Assembly (NCBI GenBank): GCA_016282135.1
Contig: JAEEKA010000079.1
Coordinates: forward strand, 1-33,189
DNA from: Oscillospiraceae bacterium
GTDB lineage: Bacteria > Bacillota > Clostridia > Oscillospirales > Oscillospiraceae
Direction: 5' to 3'
DNA: 33,189 bases
Each line of letters starts with the position of its first letter. Position 1 is the stretch's first letter. Positions 14,893-22,830 of this stretch are shown piece after piece. A program made the position numbers and the translations under genes. Under the pieces are notes generated by a model. The model saw nothing but the letters and a program-made list of their open reading frames with translations, was not told the origin of the DNA and ran no database searches.

Positions 14893-16338
14893 ATGAACCG
14901 GAAAATGGTCTTTTCCCTGATTGGCCGGATTCTGCTGCTGGAGGGTGCTCTGCTGCTGCTCCCCCTGGCTGTCTCGCTCTACTATCAGGACGGCGGGCAG
15001 ATTCCCTTTCTGCTCACCATTGTCCTCTGTGAAACGCTCGGCCTGTTGCTGAGCAGGCTTTTCCGCACCGAAAACCAGGTGATTTACGCCAAGGAGGGCT
15101 TCTTTGTCACGGCCCTGGCCTGGCTCAGCGTCTCCGCGCTTGGCGCTCTGCCCTTTGTCATCAGCGGGGAGATTCCCAGCTACGTGGACGCCTTCTTTGA
15201 GACGGTCTCCGGCTTTACTACCACCGGCGCCTCCATTCTCAACGACGTGGAGTCCATGTCCCGCTCCATGCTGATCTGGCGAAGCTTTACCCACTGGATC
15301 GGCGGTATGGGCGTGCTGGTGCTGATGGTGGCGATCATGCCAAACCTCTCCGGCCGGACCATCCACGTGCTCCGGGCAGAGATGCCCGGCCCCACCATGG
15401 GCAAGCTCTCCCCCAGGCTGCGGGATACAGCCAAGATCCTCTATCTGCTCTATATCGCCATGACGGTACTGGAGCTGATTCTTCTGGTGGCAGGGGGCAT
15501 GCCCCTGTTTGACAGTGCCATCCATACCTTCGGCACCGCCGGTACCGGCGGCTTCGGCATGAAGGCCGCCAGCATTGCGGGTTACACTCCCTATCAGCAG
15601 TGGGTCATCGCCGTGTTTATGATGCTCTTCGGCGTCAACTTTAACCTCTACTTTCTGCTGGTCATGGGCCGCTTCCGCTCCGCCCTGCGCAGCGAGGAGC
15701 TGTGGACCTACCTCTTTATCGTCTTTGGGGCCACGTTGCTGATCTACGTAAACATCGCCTATCAGTTTTCAAATATGGGCGACGCGGTTCGGGCCGCCTA
15801 TTTCCAGGTGACTTCGATCTCCTCTACCACGGGCTTCTCCACGGTGAACTTCGACGAATGGCCCACCCTGTCCCGGATGATTCTGGTGCTGCTGATGTTT
15901 ATCGGCGCCTGCGCCGGCTCCACCGCCGGCGGGCTCAAGGTCTCCCGGGTCGTTCTCCTGTACAAGACCACCCGCCGGGAGATTCGACATCTGCTCCATC
16001 CCCGGTCTGTAACCTCCGTCCGCTTCGAAGGCAAGCCGGTGGACAGCCCCACTCTCATCAGCATTGGAACCTATTTTGCACTCTATATCGGGCTGTTTGC
16101 CGCGTTCTGGTTCATCATCTCCTTCCAGCCCAATTTTGACGGAGTATCCAACTTCACCGCTGTGGCCGCCTGCTACAACAACATTGGCCCGGGCCTGAAC
16201 CTGGTGGGCCCCGCCGCCAGCTATTCCGCCTATTCCCCCTTCTGCAAGATCGTACTGTCCATCGCCATGCTCTTCGGTCGGCTGGAAATCTACCCCATGC
16301 TGATTTCCCTGTCCCCCTCCACATGGATCAAAAAGTAA
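14893..16338 (+). CDS. trkH: TrkH potassium uptake channel subunit (second copy)
   Basis: A 481-residue membrane protein with two extra N-terminal helices before the four M1-P-M2 units, as in true TrkH. Filter turns are SGFTTTGASIL (first), FGTAGTGGFGM (second), SSTTGFSTVNFDEWP (third) and YNNIGPGLNLVGP (fourth). GACAGSTAGGLKVSR precedes the last unit. It forms the pore driven or gated by the TrkA encoded immediately upstream. It ends the operon: a strong terminator follows. The coexistence of this TrkAH pair with the adjacent KtrAB-like pair is notable. Confidence 0.95.
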   Translation: MNRKMVFSLIGRILLLEGALLLLPLAVSLYYQDGGQIPFLLTIVLCETLGLLLSRLFRTENQVIYAKEGFFVTALAWLSVSALGALPFVISGEIPSYVDAFFETVSGFTTTGASILNDVESMSRSMLIWRSFTHWIGGMGVLVLMVAIMPNLSGRTIHVLRAEMPGPTMGKLSPRLRDTAKILYLLYIAMTVLELILLVAGGMPLFDSAIHTFGTAGTGGFGMKAASIAGYTPYQQWVIAVFMMLFGVNFNLYFLLVMGRFRSALRSEELWTYLFIVFGATLLIYVNIAYQFSNMGDAVRAAYFQVTSISSTTGFSTVNFDEWPTLSRMILVLLMFIGACAGSTAGGLKVSRVVLLYKTTRREIRHLLHPRSVTSVRFEGKPVDSPTLISIGTYFALYIGLFAAFWFIISFQPNFDGVSNFTAVAACYNNIGPGLNLVGPAASYSAYSPFCKIVLSIAMLFGRLEIYPMLISLSPSTWIKK

Positions 16339-16343
16339 GCGCA

Positions 16344-16385
16344 AAAAACAACCGTCGGCGTTATATAACGTCGACGGTTGTTTTT
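16344..16385. terminator. Bidirectional terminator between trkH and spo0A
   Basis: AAAAACAACCGTCG (16344-16357) and CGACGGTTGTTTTT (16372-16385) pair perfectly, and the loop itself contains CGTTAT/ATAACG. U-tracts occur both ways. It begins five bases after the trkH stop and ends seven bases before the spo0A stop. Confidence 0.92.
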
Positions 16386-16392
16386 ATCGGAA

Positions 16393-17163
16393 TCACCGGG
16401 CGGCTTTCAGTTCGCCTGTACGGAGCTGGAGTTGGAGACGGTCTGCAATCAGGGCAATAAACTCGCTGTTGGTGGGTTTCCCCTTGGTGTTCGACACGGT
16501 ATAGCCAAAGAATCGCTGGAGGGTGTCCAGGTCGCCCCGGTCCCAGGCTACCTCAATGGCGTGGCGGATGGCCCGTTCCACCCGGGAGGGGGTGGTGGAG
16601 AAGGTCTTTGCAACCTGCGGATACAAAACCTTGGTGATGGCGTTGATAACCTCCATGTCCCCCACGGCAATGATGATTGCCTCACGCAAATACTGATAGC
16701 CCTTGATATGGGCAGGAACGCCGATTTCATGGATGACGTTGGTGACCATGGTTTCGATATCCGGTTCCGCGCCCTTGCGGCGTTCGGCCACACGATCCGC
16801 CTCCATGATCTCGTTCATCCGTTCCGCTACGGCCTGGGGCAGGACCGGTTTCAGCATCAGGTAATCCGCCCCCATGGACGCCGCCACCCCGGAAACGTAA
16901 TCCGTGGCGAAGGCTGCCAAAAGAAGCAGCTTGGGACGATTCTTCTGAGGAATACTCTTCAGAACCGTAACCCCGTCCACCTTGGGAAGCATCAAGTCCA
17001 GAATCACCACCTCCGGCTCCACAGCCTTAAGCTGCTCCATGGCGGACTGCCCGTCCGTGGCGGTTCCCACTACCTGATAGCCGCTGTTCTGCAGCGCTTT
17101 GGATAGCTGCGCGCAAAACTCCTCGCTTCCGTCCGCAACCAGGACAGTTGTGCGTTTTTCCAT
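16393..17163 (-). CDS. spo0A: Sporulation master regulator Spo0A
   Basis: A 256-residue response regulator. The receiver domain (1-125) has the acidic pocket near Asp11, the phospho-acceptor Asp56 in VVILDLMLP, and Lys105 in LMLKPVLP. The C-terminal effector domain (about 145-250) contains [20 protein letters not shown] and the highly conserved [19 protein letters not shown] recognition region, followed by [20 protein letters not shown]. Phosphorylated Spo0A binds 0A boxes and starts endospore formation. Length and motifs are normal. In Bacillus spo0A follows spoIVB; here the two are 14 kb apart and oppositely oriented. Candidate 0A boxes upstream suggest autoregulation. Confidence 0.97.
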   Translation of the reverse strand: MEKRTTVLVADGSEEFCAQLSKALQNSGYQVVGTATDGQSAMEQLKAVEPEVVILDLMLPKVDGVTVLKSIPQKNRPKLLLLAAFATDYVSGVAASMGADYLMLKPVLPQAVAERMNEIMEADRVAERRKGAEPDIETMVTNVIHEIGVPAHIKGYQYLREAIIIAVGDMEVINAITKVLYPQVAKTFSTTPSRVERAIRHAIEVAWDRGDLDTLQRFFGYTVSNTKGKPTNSEFIALIADRLQLQLRTGELKAAR

Positions 17164-17349
17164 TGTTTCCTCTCCTTACTATGTTGGTATTGCTCTGTCT
17201 GTCTTTTGCTCCGATAACTTACCATAAAATGCCGAACTTTTCAAGGATAAAAAGTCGAAAATTCCCTGTATTTTACTTGCTTTTTCGACATTTGTTGTCT
17301 GAATGCACAGAATTATGTCAACTTGTGGAGAAGCGTGTCGAATTGTGTT
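17164..17349 (-). promoter_or_regulatory. AT-rich spo0A control region with candidate 0A boxes
   Basis: The 186-base gap between galactokinase and spo0A is markedly AT-rich. TGTCGAA, the core of the 0A box (TTTGTCGAA or similar), occurs at 17336-17342 on the plus strand and at 17284-17290 on the minus strand (AAATGTCGAAAAAG). A near match AGTCGAAA is at 17253-17260. TTGACA is present on the minus strand (near 17314-17319) without a well-spaced -10; an AGGGAATTT...GAAAA pair could be a sigma-H-like promoter, but I am not certain of either. A Shine-Dalgarno GGAGAGG precedes the ATG. Confidence 0.5.
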
Positions 17350-18576
17350 TTACAATGAAATCTCCGCGGCTCCCACCGCCCGGACGGTACGGCGCTGGCA
17401 CGCGCCGGGGCCCAGGAACCGTTCCATTTCCGCTCGGAAGGAATTAGCAGTTTCCAAGCAGACGTAGGCCTGGGCCGTTCCGGCGAAGCCGCCCCCGTGT
17501 ACCCGGCAGGCCCCCTTCCCGGCCAACAGCTTTTCGCACAGGGCCAGCGTCAGGGCCATGGGCTGATGGTCAGCCGCGCCGGCAGGGGCAACATTTTGCA
17601 GATAGCGCCAGGATGAGAGGCCGGAAGCCCGGACCAGGCTCAGGTAGCGCTCAAAGTCTCCGGCCCGGAGGGCGTCCCGCTGGGCGGTGACCCGCCGGTT
17701 TTCGTCGTAAATATGCATGGCACGGAGCACGGCCCGATCCCCGCAGCTCTGCCGCAGCTCGGGCAGGCGGGCATAGAAGTCTTCCTCGGGCACCTGCTGC
17801 AAAACCTGCTTGCCAAAGCAGGCACAGAGGCGTTTCAGCTCCCCGGGAATCGAGGCATACTCTCCCGTCAGGTCCGCATGACCGGCGCCGCAGTTGATGA
17901 TGAACAGCGCGTAGCCCGCAGCCTCCAGGTCCAGCTCCAGCTTTTCCACCACCGGCGCGTCGGGGTCGGCAAAGCTCATATAAGTGGCGCCGCCCACGGC
18001 GCTGGCGGATTGATCCAGCCTTCCGCTGGGCTTTCCGAACCAGTCGTTTTCCACCCGCTGGCCCAGCTCGGCCAGCTTCAGCGGAGAAAGCCTCCCATCA
18101 CACCAGAGGACGTTGAAAATCTCCGCCAACAGAACCTCAAAGGAGGCAGAGGAAGAGAGCCCGCCCCCCGGCAGCACCGTGGAGGAGGCCCGGATGTCCA
18201 GGCCCACAGGCTGGCCCATCGCTCCGCAGAGCTCTGCCATGCCCTGGAGCAGAGACAGGGCGCTTTCCTTCGGCGCGGGGGAATTTCTTGCCAGATCAAT
18301 GGAGATTTCGCAGGGCGGGAAACCCTGGGACCACAGCCGCACCAGGCCCAGGTCATTGGGGGCCACAGCGGCTACAGTATCCACGTCCACAGCGGCTGCC
18401 AGGACCAGGCCGTGCTGGTGGTCGGTGTGATTGCCGCCCAGCTCTGTCCGGCCCGGCGCCGTGAAATAACGAACCTCCCGGACAGCGTGTCCGTCGGCCA
18501 ACATCATGTCCCGCAGGTCGTTCAGCCGCTTTCGATCCGAGGGACAGCCGTAGACTTGATCGTATGTGTATTTCAT
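17350..18576 (-). CDS. galK: Galactokinase / GHMP sugar kinase
   Basis: A 408-residue GHMP kinase. Motif 1 is TAPGRTELGGNHTDHQHG (residues 39-56), which corresponds to the galactokinase signature GRVNxIGEHTDYNxG. Motif 2, the ATP loop, is LPGGGLSSSASFE (135-147). The catalytic Asp188 is in GKPSGRLDQSA. Motif 3 is VHGGGFAGTAQAY (359-371). It would phosphorylate C1 of galactose with ATP. The signature has Asn in place of the usual Glu; I believe this GGNHTDHQHG variant is common in Clostridia, but it leaves some doubt about the sugar. No galT, galE or sugar transporter is nearby, so it is a lone kinase. ATG 18576 follows GGAGG. Confidence 0.88.
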   Translation of the reverse strand: MKYTYDQVYGCPSDRKRLNDLRDMMLADGHAVREVRYFTAPGRTELGGNHTDHQHGLVLAAAVDVDTVAAVAPNDLGLVRLWSQGFPPCEISIDLARNSPAPKESALSLLQGMAELCGAMGQPVGLDIRASSTVLPGGGLSSSASFEVLLAEIFNVLWCDGRLSPLKLAELGQRVENDWFGKPSGRLDQSASAVGGATYMSFADPDAPVVEKLELDLEAAGYALFIINCGAGHADLTGEYASIPGELKRLCACFGKQVLQQVPEEDFYARLPELRQSCGDRAVLRAMHIYDENRRVTAQRDALRAGDFERYLSLVRASGLSSWRYLQNVAPAGAADHQPMALTLALCEKLLAGKGACRVHGGGFAGTAQAYVCLETANSFRAEMERFLGPGACQRRTVRAVGAAEISL

Positions 18577-18712
18577 AGCGGGTTCCTCCGTTATCTTGCG
18601 CATGCCGAATTATTCTATCACAAGAACTTGTATTTGAAAAGAGGTTTTTTGTATTTTTTTTGAATTTGTCTGTATCCTCTCGCCGTATTATTGTATATAG
18701 CGGGTTTATTCC

Positions 18713-18741
18713 TTGCATTTGTGCTTTCAGATTGGTATAAT
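18713..18741 (+). promoter_or_regulatory. Sigma-A promoter for the barnase/barstar pair
   Basis: TTGCAT (18713-18718) and a perfect TATAAT (18736-18741) with 17-base spacing, 34 bases before the TTG start at 18775. Confidence 0.8.
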
Positions 18742-18774
18742 AACAGAAATGCAGTACAAAGAGGAGGGATCGCT

Positions 18775-19419
18775 TTGCGGCGTTTGATTTGTTTCCTGCT
18801 GGCGCTTCTGCTGCTGGCGGGGCTGAGCGGCTGTATGACCGCCCCGGCGCAGCAGGAATCCGGCTATGATCTTCCCATTGTCACCCAAGGTGAAAAGCGC
18901 AGCACCGAGGCGGAGACCGCTTCAACCCTGCCTTCCACGGAGGCGTCCGGCCACTCCGCTTCGACAACAGAGCCTGCGCCCGACACGGAACCCGTTCCCG
19001 CAACGGAATCCGCCCCGCTGACGGAGCCTGCAACGGAGCCCGTCCAAACCACGGAAGCGTCTCCGGCCGTGACGGAGGACGGGGTTTACGACTCCAAGGA
19101 GGAGGTGGCCCTGTATATTCATCTCTACGGCCATCTGCCTTTCAATTACATCACCAAGAAAGCCGCTGAAAGCCTGGGCTGGCCCGGCGGATATCTGGAA
19201 CCCTACGCCCCGGGCAAGTGCATCGGCGGCAGCCGCTTCGGCAACTATGAGGGCCGCCTTCCCGAGGCCAAGGGCCGGACCTGGACGGAATGCGACATCG
19301 GCACCTTGGGAGCCCGCTCCCGGGGCTCGAAGCGGATCGTCTTCTCCAACGACGGGCTGATTTACTACACGGAAGACCACTACGAGCACTTTGAGCTGCT
19401 CTACGGGAAGGAGGACTGA
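18775..19419 (+). CDS. Lipoprotein-anchored barnase-family ribonuclease
   Basis: A 214-residue protein in three parts. Residues 1-20 are a lipoprotein signal peptide (hydrophobic LLALLLLAG, lipobox LSGC, Cys20). Residues about 22-100 are a disordered stalk rich in Thr, Glu, Pro and Ala, with repeated TEP units. Residues about 105-214 are a microbial N1/barnase domain. The catalytic residues are all in place: Glu172 (TEC), Arg187 (KRIVF) and His202 (EDHY), with the fold markers HLPFNYITKKAAESLGW, GKCIGGSRFGN and SNDGLIYYTEDHY. It would cleave RNA outside the cell while tethered to the membrane. The start is TTG 18775, five bases after GGAGGG; upstream residues are non-hydrophobic. The next gene encodes its inhibitor. 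Confidence 0.9.
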   Translation: MRRLICFLLALLLLAGLSGCMTAPAQQESGYDLPIVTQGEKRSTEAETASTLPSTEASGHSASTTEPAPDTEPVPATESAPLTEPATEPVQTTEASPAVTEDGVYDSKEEVALYIHLYGHLPFNYITKKAAESLGWPGGYLEPYAPGKCIGGSRFGNYEGRLPEAKGRTWTECDIGTLGARSRGSKRIVFSNDGLIYYTEDHYEHFELLYGKED

Positions 19420-19421
19420 CC

Positions 19422-19685
19422 ATGCGGGCAACCATCAACGGCAAGCGGGTCATGGATCGGGACAGCCTCCACGCCCTGCTGCGGGCCAAACTGAGCCTGC
19501 CGGAGGACTGCGGGGCCAATCTGGACGCAGTCTACGACGTGCTGACGGAGCCGGGCAAGGACCGGATCATCACCCTCAAACACGAGAATCTGCTCCGGGA
19601 GCGGCTGGGAGACTACGCCGACCGCCTCCTGCGGATGCTGGAAGACGCAGCGGAAAGCGGACACGTGAGGGTCATTCATAAGTAA
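19422..19685 (+). CDS. Barstar family ribonuclease inhibitor
   Basis: An 87-residue acidic-type protein, the normal barstar length. The pattern is strand-helix: INGKRVMDRDSLHALLRAKLSL, then GANLDAVYDVLTE (the helix and loop that plug the barnase active site; an Asp is at the usual inhibitory position in NLDAVYDVL), and a final VRVIHK strand. It binds barnase one to one in the cytoplasm and protects the producer. The ATG is two bases after the nuclease stop and its Shine-Dalgarno GGAGG lies inside the nuclease gene, so the two are translationally coupled. Confidence 0.92.
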   Translation: MRATINGKRVMDRDSLHALLRAKLSLPEDCGANLDAVYDVLTEPGKDRIITLKHENLLRERLGDYADRLLRMLEDAAESGHVRVIHK

Positions 19686-19698
19686 GCGCAATTCATAG

Positions 19699-19731
19699 TA
19701 ATTATCCCCCGGCTAAGCCGGGGGATAATTA
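19699..19731. terminator. Bidirectional terminator between barstar and mrp
   Basis: TAATTATCCCCCGGC (19699-19713) and its exact complement (19717-19731) with a TAA loop. It is 13 bases after the barstar stop and touches the mrp stop on the other strand. Confidence 0.9.
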
Positions 19732-19732
19732 C

Positions 19733-20551
19733 TTATCTGGCAAGCAGATTGACGGCGTCTTCCAGATCGCCGGTGTCTACGCTCTCGGCCTCGCCGGCGT
19801 CCATGAAACCGGCCACCTGGGAGTCGATGGGCAGGCGGGCCAGGACGGGCAGGTCGTACTTGGCGGCCATTTCCTCCACGTGGGACTTGCCGAAGACTTC
19901 GATCTTCTTGCCGCAGTCCGGGCAGGTCAGCCAGGCGTAGTTCTCCACAATGCCGATGATGGGCAGGTGCATGAGCTTGGCCATCTCCACGGCCTTTGCC
20001 ACAATCATGGAGACCAGGTCCTGGGGAGTGGTCACCAGGATGATGCCGTCGATGGGCAGGCTCTGGAAGACCGTCAGGGGCACGTCGCCGGTGCCGGGAG
20101 GCATATCCACAAACATATAGTCCACGTTGTCCCAGAACACGTCGGTCCAGAACTGCTTCACCGCGCCGGCCAGCACGGGTCCGCGCCAGACCACGGGGGC
20201 AGTCTCGTTCTCCAGCAGGAGGTTCAGGGACATGACCTGAATGCCGGTCCGGGTGAGGGCCGGAGCCAGCAGGCCGTCCTCGTAGGCGTCGGTGGAGTCC
20301 AGGGCGAAGGCCTTGGGGATGGAGGGGCCGGTGATGTCGGCGTCCAGGATGGCAGTCCGGCAGCCCCGCTTCTGCATGGCAACCGCCAGCATGGAGGTAA
20401 CGGTGGACTTACCCACGCCGCCCTTACCGGAGACCACGGCGTAGACCTTGCGGACCTTGGACTTGGGGTTCAGTTGGGCCAGCAGGCTCTCCTCGGTACG
20501 GGAGCTGCAATCCTGGCCGCAGGTGGAACAATCGTGTGTGCATTCGCTCAT
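19733..20551 (-). CDS. mrp: Mrp/NBP35 family Fe-S cluster carrier ATPase
   Basis: A 272-residue protein. The N-terminus has a Cys cluster (Cys4, 8, 11, 15; CTHDCSTCGQDC). SGKGGVGKST (41-50) is the deviant Walker A of the MinD/Mrp class. DADITGPSIPK (70-80) and FVDMPPGTGD (147-156) are further family motifs. CPDC (Cys210 and Cys213) binds the bridging Fe-S cluster in the dimer. The family assembles and transfers Fe-S clusters. The extra N-terminal Cys cluster is as in NBP35-like clostridial members. It follows uppP by 19 bases on the minus strand and probably shares its transcript. Confidence 0.95.
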   Translation of the reverse strand: MSECTHDCSTCGQDCSSRTEESLLAQLNPKSKVRKVYAVVSGKGGVGKSTVTSMLAVAMQKRGCRTAILDADITGPSIPKAFALDSTDAYEDGLLAPALTRTGIQVMSLNLLLENETAPVVWRGPVLAGAVKQFWTDVFWDNVDYMFVDMPPGTGDVPLTVFQSLPIDGIILVTTPQDLVSMIVAKAVEMAKLMHLPIIGIVENYAWLTCPDCGKKIEVFGKSHVEEMAAKYDLPVLARLPIDSQVAGFMDAGEAESVDTGDLEDAVNLLAR

Positions 20552-20570
20552 TGTGTTTTACCTCTTTATT

Positions 20571-21386
20571 TTACAAAAAATAGACTAAGATTATGAGGCC
20601 CAGAGCAATTCGGTAATATCCGAACAGCTCGAAGCCGTGCTTGCGGATGTAGTTCATCAGGAAGCGGATCACCGCCAGGGAGACCAGGAAGGCCACTGCC
20701 ATGCCCAACAGCAGGATCAGCAACTCGGACCCGACAAAATGGAAGCCAAATTTCAACAGCTTCAAAAAGCTCAGGCCGAACATCACCGGCACCGCCAAAT
20801 GAAAGGTGAAGGACGCGGCAGCAGGACGGGCCACACCCAGGATCAGAGCCCCGATGATGCAGGCCCCGGAACGGGAGGTGCCGGGGATGATGGACAGAAC
20901 CTGAAACAGGCCGATGCCCAGAGCCAGGGGATACGTAATCTCCTCCACCTGGCTGACCTTGGGCTCTCTGCCCCGGTTCCAGCGTTCTACCGCCAGGAAG
21001 CCCGCGCCGTAGAGGATCAGGGCTCCCGCGATCACGGCGGGGGTGGAGAGATGGGCGTCGATGTAGTCGTCCAGCAGAAGGGCTGCAACTGTACCCGGAA
21101 TACAGGCCACCACTACCTTGCACCAGAGGGAAAGCGTCTTCTGCTTGAGCGTAACGCCCCCCTGGGGCTTTTTCGCAAAGGGCCAGAGCTGATTCCAAAA
21201 CAGGACCACCACCGCCAGAATGGCGCCCAGCTGGATCACTACGAAAAACATTTCCTTAAAGGCGTCGGAGGCGTCCAACCGGAGAAATTCGTCCACCAGA
21301 AGCATGTGGCCCGTGGAGCTCACAGGCAGCCATTCGGTGATTCCCTCTACGATGCCGAGAAAAATCACCTTCAGCAGTTCCAGCAC
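20571..21386 (-). CDS. uppP: Undecaprenyl-diphosphatase (BacA type)
   Basis: A 271-residue membrane enzyme that recycles undecaprenyl pyrophosphate, the lipid carrier of peptidoglycan synthesis, and gives basal bacitracin tolerance. Catalytic motifs are EGITEWLPVSSTGH (14-27) and PGTSRSG (168-174, Arg172). About eight hydrophobic helices are visible. The start is GTG 21386 with AAAGGGG upstream. It has its own promoter (21418-21446) divergent from exoA and is followed by mrp. Confidence 0.95.
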   Translation of the reverse strand: MLELLKVIFLGIVEGITEWLPVSSTGHMLLVDEFLRLDASDAFKEMFFVVIQLGAILAVVVLFWNQLWPFAKKPQGGVTLKQKTLSLWCKVVVACIPGTVAALLLDDYIDAHLSTPAVIAGALILYGAGFLAVERWNRGREPKVSQVEEITYPLALGIGLFQVLSIIPGTSRSGACIIGALILGVARPAAASFTFHLAVPVMFGLSFLKLLKFGFHFVGSELLILLLGMAVAFLVSLAVIRFLMNYIRKHGFELFGYYRIALGLIILVYFL

Positions 21387-21417
21387 AGAAAGTCCCCTTT
21401 CGATTTCATGTTTGGTT

Positions 21418-21446
21418 ATTATACCACAGGTTTTTTGGTTTTACAA
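21418..21446 (-). promoter_or_regulatory. Sigma-A promoter for uppP-mrp
   Basis: On the minus strand TTGTAA (complement of 21441-21446) and TATAAT (complement of 21418-21423) with 17-base spacing. Confidence 0.78.
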
Positions 21447-21462
21447 CCACCATTTTCCGCGG

Positions 21463-21491
21463 TTGCGTTTCCCGGCGCGATATGTTAGAAT
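21463..21491 (+). promoter_or_regulatory. Sigma-A promoter for exoA
   Basis: TTGCGT (21463-21468) and TAGAAT (21486-21491) with 17-base spacing, 32 bases before the ATG. Confidence 0.6.
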
Positions 21492-21522
21492 GACAAAAAC
21501 AGACAGAATGGAGGCGCGCAAA

Positions 21523-22284
21523 ATGAAGTTTATCTCCTGGAACGTCAACGGACTCCGGGCCTGCGTGGAGAAAGGCTTTTTGGAGGCCTTTCAGCGCCTG
21601 GACGCGGATTTCTTCTCCTTGCAGGAGACCAAGATGCAGCCCGGCCAATTGGAGCTGGAGCTGCCGGGCTACCGTCAGTACTGGTACTCCGCCGAAAAGA
21701 AGGGCTACTCCGGCACGGCAGTCTTTACCCGGCACGAGCCGATTTCCGTGACTTACGGCGTGGGCGTGGAGGAGCTGGACCACGAGGGAAGGCTCATCAC
21801 CCTGGAATACCCGGACTTTTACCTGCTCACCTGCTACACTCCCAACGCTCAGGACGGGCTGAAGCGCATTGACTTCCGCATGCAGTGGGAGGACGCCATT
21901 CGGGCCTATATGCAAAAGCTGGACGCCGCCAAACCTGTGATCTACTGCGGAGACCTGAACGTGGCCCACCAGGAGATCGACCTGAAAAATCCCAAGCAAA
22001 ACCGGGGCAACGCGGGTTTCTCCGACGAGGAGCGCGGAAAATTCTCGGAGCTGCTGGCGGCGGGCTTCACGGATTCCTGGCGTTTCCAGCACCCGGAGGC
22101 CGTGGATCAATACTCCTGGTGGAGCTATCGGATGCGGGCCCGGGAAAAGAACGTGGGCTGGCGCATCGACTACTTTGTGATCTCCGACCGGCTGCGGGAA
22201 AAGCTGATTTCCACCGACATTCACCAGGAGATTTTCGGCTCCGACCACTGCCCGGTGGAATTGCAATTGGGAATTGAAAAGTGA
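21523..22284 (+). CDS. exoA: Exodeoxyribonuclease III / AP endonuclease
   Basis: A 253-residue DNA repair enzyme that nicks DNA at abasic sites and has 3'-5' exonuclease activity. Active-site residues are Asn7 (SWNVNGLRA), Glu35 (LQETK), Tyr105 (CYTPNA), Asp144 and Asn146 (YCGDLNVAH), and Asp241/His242 (GSDHCPVEL). ATG 21523 is chosen because GGAGG lies nine bases upstream; an ATG at 21508 would overlap that site. The last codons (IEK, TGA) lie inside an AATTGAG-type heptamer array, so the C-terminal residues probably derive from the repeat. Confidence 0.95.
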   Translation: MKFISWNVNGLRACVEKGFLEAFQRLDADFFSLQETKMQPGQLELELPGYRQYWYSAEKKGYSGTAVFTRHEPISVTYGVGVEELDHEGRLITLEYPDFYLLTCYTPNAQDGLKRIDFRMQWEDAIRAYMQKLDAAKPVIYCGDLNVAHQEIDLKNPKQNRGNAGFSDEERGKFSELLAAGFTDSWRFQHPEAVDQYSWWSYRMRAREKNVGWRIDYFVISDRLREKLISTDIHQEIFGSDHCPVELQLGIEK

Positions 22285-22366
22285 GAATTGAGAATGAAAT
22301 GTGTTTTTCAAATTGCAATTTGAAAACCTCCGACAATTCTCAATTCTGAACTCTCAATTCTCAATT
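22270..22366. repeat. Heptamer array (AATTGAG type) around a perfect palindrome, overlapping two gene ends
   Basis: Left arm: GGAATTG, AAAAGTG, AGAATTG, AGAATGA. The core 22305-22326 is a perfect 22-base palindrome (left half TTTTCAAATTG). Right arm: CAATTCT, CAATTCT, GAACTCT, CAATTCT, CAATTTC. The array contains the stop of exoA on the plus strand and the stop of the convergent unknown gene on the minus strand. Confidence 0.9.
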
Positions 22367-22830
22367 TCCAGCAGCAGGCAGGGTCTGCCGTCCAGCTCCC
22401 CTTCCCGCATTTCGGACACCCGCTCCGCCAGAGGAACGGGGCCCTCAGGCGGGGCGAAAATGGCAAGGGTATGCTTGCCGTCCCCGTTCTCCCGCAGCAG
22501 CGCGTCAGGGATTTCCTGATCCTCGACCGTCCCCTGCCAGGGCCGGAAGCCATCGATCTCCCGGCCCAGCACAAAAGCATTCGGCAGAGCGGGCCAGTTC
22601 CGGCGGGAGACCCGCTTTTCCAGCTCCAGACCATCGGACGCCGGAATGCAGACTCCCAGGCAGCGGCTCTCCAAGCCGAAGCAGCCCCAGAGCCGCCAGA
22701 TCCCCGGCCCGGGCTCGGCACAGCGGGCGCAAAGCGCGTGATAGAGCCCGTCCTCCGCAAGCGTGATTCGTCCGATTTCCGTTCCCTGATACAAAATTGG
22801 ATAATCCAAAATGAACACTCCCTTTCGCAT
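22354..22830 (-). CDS. Protein of unknown function
   Basis: Up to 158 residues. I do not recognise the family. It begins around LDYPILYQGTEIGRITL, contains a Cys-rich stretch (YHALCARCAEPGPGIWRLWG), and then a probable beta-rich body (GVCIPASDGLELEKRVSRR, FRPWQGTVEDQEIPDALL). It has no signal peptide or membrane helix. The start is uncertain: ATG 22830 lies within a hairpin that looks like the mazF terminator, whereas TTG 22809 has AGGGAG eight bases upstream. The final residues LEIEN and the TGA are encoded by an AATTGAG heptamer array. It is the last gene after mazF in the same direction. Confidence 0.6.
   Translation of the reverse strand: MRKGVFILDYPILYQGTEIGRITLAEDGLYHALCARCAEPGPGIWRLWGCFGLESRCLGVCIPASDGLELEKRVSRRNWPALPNAFVLGREIDGFRPWQGTVEDQEIPDALLRENGDGKHTLAIFAPPEGPVPLAERVSEMREGELDGRPCLLLEIEN

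Noticed and set aside
13500..14894. Long minus-strand frame opposite trkA, and similar ones opposite the MATE and trkH genes
   Set aside because: All are shadows of well-supported membrane or RCK proteins on the other strand.
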